From an uncultured Ruminococcus sp. (GTDB taxonomy: Bacteria; Bacillota; Clostridia; Oscillospirales; Acutalibacteraceae), in the NCBI GenBank assembly GCA_946055445.1, contig CAMGGF010000038.1:1-9063 (forward strand): 9,063 bases of DNA, read 5' to 3'. The notes beneath the pieces were generated by a model. It was given only the letters and a program-made list of their open reading frames with translations, was not told where the DNA came from and ran no database searches. This document shows, piece by piece, positions 6,305-9,063 of the stretch; the first letter of the stretch is position 1; every line of letters starts with the position of its first letter. Position numbers and translations under genes: made by a program.

Positions 6305-7303
6305 TTACAGTCTTTCCCGCACAATCTTTGCGCGTTCAATATCGCGTTCACGCGCGTCTAAGGTTTTGCCTGCCAAAGTGTTGATGCCCGCAGGCTGTAA
6401 GGTAAACATCAAGTCATTGACGGTTTTGGCGTCCACCTGCAAAAGGCCGCCGACAGCGCCCATACGCACTTGTGACGCCAACTTCATAAATTCCTTTGTA
6501 TTTAACATTCTTGCCGATTTTAAGATACCGTATGCACGGTAAATCATATCTTCGGTTTCAACGGTTTTGAGAAGTTCCGCGCGTGCCGCGCGTTCCTGCG
6601 CCGCCAACTGCAAAACAATGGTTTTCAGGTTTTCAATCGCCGATTTTTCGGAAATACCCAAAGTCACCTGATTGCTGATTTGGTATAAATCCCCCAAAGG
6701 TGCCGAACCTTCACCGTATGCGCCACGAATGGTCAGTCCCAGTTTTGAAACGGTTGCCGCCAATGTGCCGACGCGTCCGAGCGCCGTTAAGGCGGGCAAG
6801 TGCAACATCACCGACGCGCGCATACCCGTGCCGAGATTGGTGGGGCATTCCGTCAAATACCCAAGGTGTTCATCAAACGCAAAGCGCAAGGTGTCATTTA
6901 TCGCGGTATCGAGTTTGTCGGCTGTATCATACGCCGCGGCGAGCGCGAGTCCCGGCTTCATTACCTGCAAGCGAATGTGGTCCTCTTCGTTGAGCATCAC
7001 GCTGATTTCTTCATCGTCTGACAACAAGAGCGCGCGCCCGTCTGCGGAGGATGCAAACTCGGGGCTGATGATATGCCGTTCCGCAAGGGAAACAATTTGT
7101 GCCTGCGTCAGCGTTTTCATTTCGATATAGTGCAATTTCGCAGCGGCGGGAACCGCATCCCGCACCAACTCGTTCACCGCCACGCGGGTTTTGGTGTCCA
7201 ACCGCGCGGGGAACGGGTAATCTGCCAAATTGCGCGCCAATCGAATGCGTGTACTAATCACAACATCGCTTTGTTCGCCTTCGCCTAAATACCATTTAGC
7301 CAT
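6305..7303 (-). CDS. mcsB: Protein-arginine kinase McsB
   Basis: A 332-residue enzyme that phosphorylates arginine side chains; phospho-arginine marks proteins for ClpCP, and phosphorylating CtsR releases it from DNA. The fold is that of the phosphagen kinase catalytic domain, with the nucleotide-binding VISTRIRLARN (15-25), the acidic NEEDHIR (105-111, corresponding to the catalytic glutamate region), the active-site Cys153 in TECPTNLGTG, and RGAYGEGS (193-200). The C-terminal RDIERA (320-325) matches the RDxxRA phospho-arginine-binding motif that controls McsB allosterically. The gene overlaps mcsA by 8 bases (7296-7303), and AGGAGG lies about 9 bases upstream of the ATG inside mcsA. Its length is slightly shorter than Bacillus McsB (about 360), with no missing motif. 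Its activator McsA is encoded directly upstream. Confidence 0.96.
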   Translation of the reverse strand: MAKWYLGEGEQSDVVISTRIRLARNLADYPFPARLDTKTRVAVNELVRDAVPAAAKLHYIEMKTLTQAQIVSLAERHIISPEFASSADGRALLLSDDEEISVMLNEEDHIRLQVMKPGLALAAAYDTADKLDTAINDTLRFAFDEHLGYLTECPTNLGTGMRASVMLHLPALTALGRVGTLAATVSKLGLTIRGAYGEGSAPLGDLYQISNQVTLGISEKSAIENLKTIVLQLAAQERAARAELLKTVETEDMIYRAYGILKSARMLNTKEFMKLASQVRMGAVGGLLQVDAKTVNDLMFTLQPAGINTLAGKTLDARERDIERAKIVRERL

Positions 7304-7802
7304 TTTCGTTTCCCTCCTGTTCGAGTGCTTTGATTTGGTCTCGCAAGGACGCCGCCGTTTCGTAATCCTGCAAGTTTACGGCGTTTTGCAACTGCTCGCG
7401 CAGTTCGTCAATACGGGAATTTTTCTTTTGCACGGGTGAACCGTTCGGGATTTTGCCCTCGTGCCGTGTACGGCCGTGAATACGCTCGACGGACGGCATC
7501 AGTTTGTCATAGAATGTTCCGTAACAGTCTGCACAGCCGACCTTCCCGCTTTTCACGATATCGTTAAACGAACAGCCGCATTTTTCACAGCGCAATACGC
7601 TGTTGCTCAAATGACCGACAGCGGCAGGCTCAAACAGAGAACTTAACATATCCGAAAAGCCAAAGCCGAAATCCGAAAAGGCGTTCGTATAGCCGAGGGT
7701 TTTTGCACAGTCCGCGCAAAGATGCGCCTCGGTGCTTTCCCCGTTGACAATGCGTTTAATATGGGTGGTTGCTTCCTGTTTTTTACAGTTTTGACACAGC
7801 AT
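7296..7802 (-). CDS. mcsA: McsA, zinc-binding activator of McsB
   Basis: A 168-residue protein that activates the McsB kinase and helps it control CtsR. Two zinc-binding units are visible, each built of two CxxC pairs: Cys3/Cys6 with Cys29/Cys32, and Cys72/Cys75 with Cys90/Cys93. A UVR domain (about 129-164, with LQNAVNLQDYETAASLRDQI) follows. The open frame runs back to 7982, but I start at 7802: the CxxC begins at residue 3 there, as in the family, AAAGGAGAG lies 7 bases before this ATG, and the longer frame only shadows ctsR. The ctsR stop codon TAA overlaps this ribosome binding site, which implies coupled translation. Confidence 0.94.
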   Translation of the reverse strand: MLCQNCKKQEATTHIKRIVNGESTEAHLCADCAKTLGYTNAFSDFGFGFSDMLSSLFEPAAVGHLSNSVLRCEKCGCSFNDIVKSGKVGCADCYGTFYDKLMPSVERIHGRTRHEGKIPNGSPVQKKNSRIDELREQLQNAVNLQDYETAASLRDQIKALEQEGNENG

Positions 7803-7815
7803 AAAAATCTCTCCT

Positions 7816-8265
7816 TTACTGCATAGTTGCAAGCAACATTTGTTTGAAAATTGCGGCACGCACACGGTCGCGTTCATCTGCGGACAGGTGCGTGTAGGCT
7901 TGGTCGCGCAGCGCCGCATACATAATCGCCGCCTCTTTTTCCGAAAGCATGCCGTGCGCGCAAAGGTTTTGCAAATTCGCACGGCAGGTTTTTTCGTCTA
8001 CCTTGTCGCCGATGGAATTGACAAGGTGCATTTTCAGCGCCTCATAATTGTATGTCGCACGGGTGATTTTAATGTATCCACCGCCGCCGCGCCGACTTTC
8101 GACGATATAACCGTGCTCGGGTGTGAAGCGCGAGGAAATTACATAGTTGATTTGGCTGGGCACGCAACCGATTTGCTCTGCCAAATCGTTACGGCGAATT
8201 TCCGCCGTGCCGTCATCTCCGAGCATTTGCACGATTAAATCGGCGATTTCTTTACTTAAATTCAT
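7816..8265 (-). CDS. ctsR: Class III stress gene repressor CtsR
   Basis: A 149-residue dimeric repressor that binds tandem RGTCAAA heptads and represses clpC, clpP, clpE and its own operon. The N-terminal winged helix-turn-helix contains CVPSQINYVISSRFT (34-48) and the wing ESRRGGGGY (56-64). In Bacillus and Geobacillus CtsR the glycine-rich wing senses heat and a nearby wing arginine is phosphorylated by McsB; Arg58-Arg59 and Gly60-Gly63 correspond. The C-terminal helices (about 75-149) provide dimerisation. A GTG at 8277 is also in frame, but GAGGTG (8275-8280) lies 9 bases before the ATG at 8265, so I take the ATG as the start and read that GTG as part of the ribosome binding site. It is the first gene of the operon and autoregulated through the boxes at 8310-8391. 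Confidence 0.96.
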   Translation of the reverse strand: MNLSKEIADLIVQMLGDDGTAEIRRNDLAEQIGCVPSQINYVISSRFTPEHGYIVESRRGGGGYIKITRATYNYEALKMHLVNSIGDKVDEKTCRANLQNLCAHGMLSEKEAAIMYAALRDQAYTHLSADERDRVRAAIFKQMLLATMQ

Positions 8266-8309
8266 TTTGCCGTTCACCTCGTTTCGGTGATTTTTTATTC
8301 TTTGTCAAA

Positions 8310-8339
8310 TTTGACTTTGACTATCTTTGACCTTTGACA
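8310..8339 (-). promoter_or_regulatory. ctsR: CtsR operator, downstream cluster
   Basis: On the minus strand GGTCAAA-GAT-AGTCAAA (8316-8332) is an exact CtsR box of the form RGTCAAA-3-RGTCAAA. A further heptad TGTCAAA (8333-8339) abuts it upstream, and another TTTGACT (plus-strand reading, 8310-8316) overlaps its end by one base. The cluster covers the expected transcription start and the first part of the ctsR leader. Confidence 0.85.
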
Positions 8340-8345
8340 AATATT

Positions 8346-8373
8346 ATTATACCCAAAGGTCAGGAAAAGTCAA
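8346..8373 (-). promoter_or_regulatory. Sigma-A promoter of the ctsR-mcsA-mcsB-clpC operon
   Basis: The -35 TTGACT (8368-8373) and -10 TATAAT (8346-8351) are 16 bases apart on the minus strand. The -35 box is itself part of a CtsR heptad, and CtsR boxes lie on both sides of the -10 box, so repressor binding would exclude RNA polymerase directly. The predicted start is near 8339, about 75 bases upstream of the ctsR ATG. Confidence 0.85.
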
Positions 8374-8391
8374 AAGTCAAAAAAGGTCAAA
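8358..8391 (+). promoter_or_regulatory. ctsR: CtsR operators, upstream tandem pair
   Basis: Two 17-base boxes lie end to end on the plus strand. GGTCAGG-AAA-AGTCAAA (8358-8374) is a near match, with 5 of 7 bases in its first heptad. AGTCAAA-AAA-GGTCAAA (8375-8391) is an exact match to RGTCAAA-3-RGTCAAA. They point opposite to the downstream cluster and cover the -35 box and the region upstream of it. Confidence 0.85.
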
Positions 8392-8485
8392 TTTGATTTT
8401 TACCTTTCGTTTTTGGCTTGAAATCCGAATTTTTCTTCAATTTTCTCTTGTTTTCTTTGATTTTCATATTTTTCTCTTTTTTCAC

Positions 8486-8516
8486 TGCGCAACTGTTCCA
8501 TGCGGCATTTTGCGCA
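8486..8516. repeat. Inverted repeat in the ctsR / small-ORF divergent region
   Basis: TGCGCAA (8486-8492) and TTGCGCA (8510-8516) form a perfect 7-base dyad with a 17-base loop. No clear U-tract follows on the plus strand, while an A-rich stretch follows on the minus strand. It may be a weak hairpin or a protein-binding site. The rest of 8392-8550 is T-rich and holds no gene that I can support. Confidence 0.3.
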
Positions 8517-8553
8517 AATCTATTTATATATGAAACGCGAAAAGAAAATATGC

Positions 8554-8580
8554 ACACAAAATTTGTGACTGTCATAGTAT
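8554..8580 (+). promoter_or_regulatory. Possible SigK/SigE-type sporulation promoter with palindrome
   Basis: CATAGTAT (8573-8580) fits the CATAnnnT form of a mother-cell -10 element, and an AC (8554-8555) lies 17 bases upstream as in SigK promoters. A perfect 13-base palindrome CACAAAATTTGTG (8555-8567) sits in the spacer and could bind a regulator such as SpoIIID or GerE, or another dimeric protein. The match is short, and a sporulating host is not proven by the window. Confidence 0.3.
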
Positions 8581-8585
8581 GGAAT

Positions 8586-8630
8586 GAAAGCGGCGGGAAC
8601 ACCCGGCAAAACGCTTTCAACCCCTTAGGG
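8586..8630 (+). promoter_or_regulatory. Structured 5' leader of the Cys-rich small protein
   Basis: GAAAGCG (8586-8592) pairs with CGCTTTC (8612-8618), enclosing a second stem CGGG/CCCG (8594-8597/8602-8605) with an AACA loop. A compact hairpin CCCC-TTA-GGGG follows at once (8621-8624/8628-8631, the last G just past this feature), 3 bases before the AGGAGG. No U-run follows, so it is not a terminator. It may stabilise the mRNA or regulate translation. It matches no riboswitch class that I recognise. Confidence 0.4.
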
Positions 8631-8645
8631 GAAAGGAGGAGCATT

Positions 8646-8795
8646 ATGAACTTCTGCGGGTTCGGTAACAATAGTTTGCTGATTCTTGTCATTATCATCA
8701 TCCTGCTTTCGGACAGCGGTTTCGGCTGCGGTGGCGGTTGCAGACATGACCGTGACAGAGACTGTGACTGCGGTTGCGGCTGTGGCTGCTGCTAA
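8646..8795 (+). CDS. Small Cys-rich membrane protein with C-x-C tail (unknown function)
   Basis: A 49-residue protein. The ATG at 8646 is preceded by AAAGGAGG (AGGAGG at 8634-8639, 6 bases before the ATG), the strongest ribosome binding site of this region; the frame is open further upstream but without another good start. Residues 1-9 (MNFCGFGNN) lead into a hydrophobic segment (about 10-22, LLILVIIIILLSD) that can cross or enter the membrane. The rest is Gly-, Asp- and Cys-rich and ends in DCDCGCGCGCC; 9 of 49 residues are cysteine (4, 28, 32, 40, 42, 44, 46, 48, 49). This resembles the small hydrophobic proteins of endospore-forming Firmicutes (YjcZ-like) and metal-binding C-x-C tails, but I cannot name a family. 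It is monocistronic and ends in a strong terminator. Possible roles are a spore-coat or spore-membrane component or a metal-binding peptide; neither is proven. Confidence 0.75.
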   Translation: MNFCGFGNNSLLILVIIIILLSDSGFGCGGGCRHDRDRDCDCGCGCGCC

Positions 8796-8800
8796 TCGTC

Positions 8801-8850
8801 ACAAAAACGGAGCCGTGGGCGAACTTTCGCCCACGGCTCTTTCTTTTTTC
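8801..8850. terminator. Bidirectional rho-independent terminator
   Basis: A perfect 12-pair stem GAGCCGTGGGCG/CGCCCACGGCTC (8810-8821/8828-8839) with a 6-base loop. On the plus strand it is followed by TTTCTTTTTT and ends the Cys-rich small gene; on the minus strand it is followed by CGTTTTTG and ends the convergent rnfB. The plus-strand stop codon is 14 bases away, the minus-strand stop 33 bases away. Confidence 0.93.
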
Positions 8851-8872
8851 CATATTCAAATGCAAAAACAAC

Positions 8873-9063
8873 TTACTCTGCTGTTTTGCCCAAAGTAAGC
8901 ATATGAATTGCACCCACGGGGCACTCCTGTGCGCATTTGCCGCAACCGACACACTTTTCATAATCCACATGCGCGGTATTATTTGCGACTTTCACGGCAT
9001 CGCTTTCGCACACCTTTTGGCATTTCATACAGCCGATACAGCCGACCGTGCATTCTTTGCGCG
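8873..9063 (-). CDS. rnfB: RnfB-like polyferredoxin, C-terminal end (cut by window edge)
   Basis: Only the last 63 residues are visible, since the 5' part lies beyond the right edge. They hold two ferredoxin-type [4Fe-4S] sites: CIGCMKCQKVC (CxxCxxCxxxC), followed by a DAVKV / HVDYEKC linker, then CVGCGKCAQECP with the usual Cys-Pro. A preceding ECTVGC gives the extra cysteine typical of the RnfB C-terminal region. RnfB carries electrons from ferredoxin in the membrane-bound Rnf complex (ferredoxin:NAD+ oxidoreductase). rnfB is the last gene in most rnfCDGEAB operons, which fits the terminator directly downstream. The first site's last cysteine is followed by Glu, not the common Pro. A stand-alone ferredoxin or another polyferredoxin remains possible. 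Confidence 0.75.
   Translation of the reverse strand, partial: RKECTVGCIGCMKCQKVCESDAVKVANNTAHVDYEKCVGCGKCAQECPVGAIHMLTLGKTAE

Noticed and set aside
7803..7982. N-terminal extension of mcsA
   Set aside because: It is a shadow of ctsR; the CxxC motif begins at residue 3 of the shorter form, as in the family, and a strong ribosome binding site precedes that ATG.
8387..8467. Lys-rich 26-codon frame on the minus strand upstream of ctsR
   Set aside because: Its composition simply reflects the A-rich strand, its end overlaps the CtsR boxes, and the ribosome binding site is poor.
1..9063. CRISPR arrays, insertion sequences, tRNA or rRNA genes
   Set aside because: I saw no regularly spaced repeats, transposase frames, cloverleaf-like segments or rRNA signatures on either strand.

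Overview
The window looks like chromosomal DNA from a low-to-mid GC, Gram-positive anaerobe of the class Clostridia. Three things suggest this: a complete ctsR-mcsA-mcsB-clpC stress operon with canonical CtsR heptad operators, strong AGGAGG-type ribosome binding sites before most genes, and the C-terminal end of an RnfB-like polyferredoxin (Rnf complexes are common in anaerobic Clostridia). The genus cannot be named from the sequence alone.

Layout from left to right. Positions 1-113 hold no gene but contain a good minus-strand promoter (14-42) firing leftwards out of the window. Positions 114-3781 hold a compact five-gene, phage-derived cassette on the minus strand. In transcription order it encodes a small sigma-region-4-like regulator, a tail-fibre/baseplate-like protein, a GH25 lysozyme, an XhlA-like membrane protein and a Hol44-like holin. 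The genes overlap by 4 bases or lie within a few tens of bases of each other, and the cassette ends in an intrinsic terminator (114-158). Its promoter (TTGACA-16-TATAAT) lies just after clpC. Immediately downstream of the -10 box is a near-perfect Firmicutes LexA (SOS) box, CGAACAAATGTTCT. A strong terminator-like hairpin then stands between promoter and first gene. No terminase, portal, capsid, tail-tube or integrase gene is present.

Positions 3806-8265 hold the class III heat-shock operon (clpC, mcsB, mcsA, ctsR read right to left) on the minus strand, driven by a promoter at 8346-8373 embedded in several CtsR boxes (8310-8391). Divergent from it, on the plus strand, is a 49-residue protein with one hydrophobic segment and a tail of C-x-C repeats (8646-8795), preceded by a structured leader and a possible mother-cell sporulation promoter. 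A near-perfect bidirectional terminator (8801-8850) separates it from the convergent 3' end of rnfB, which is cut by the right edge.

The main point of interest is the cassette. The sequence predicts that DNA damage relieves LexA repression and turns on a sigma-like factor together with a lysozyme, a holin pair and a putative cell-surface or receptor-binding protein. This would be a domesticated, SOS-controlled lysis or release module sitting next to the protein-quality-control operon. Comparable logic is known for PBSX late genes (xpf with xhlA, xhlB and xlyA), for uviA/uviB in Clostridium perfringens and for tcdR/tcdE in Clostridioides difficile. What this cassette releases, if anything, is not shown by the window.
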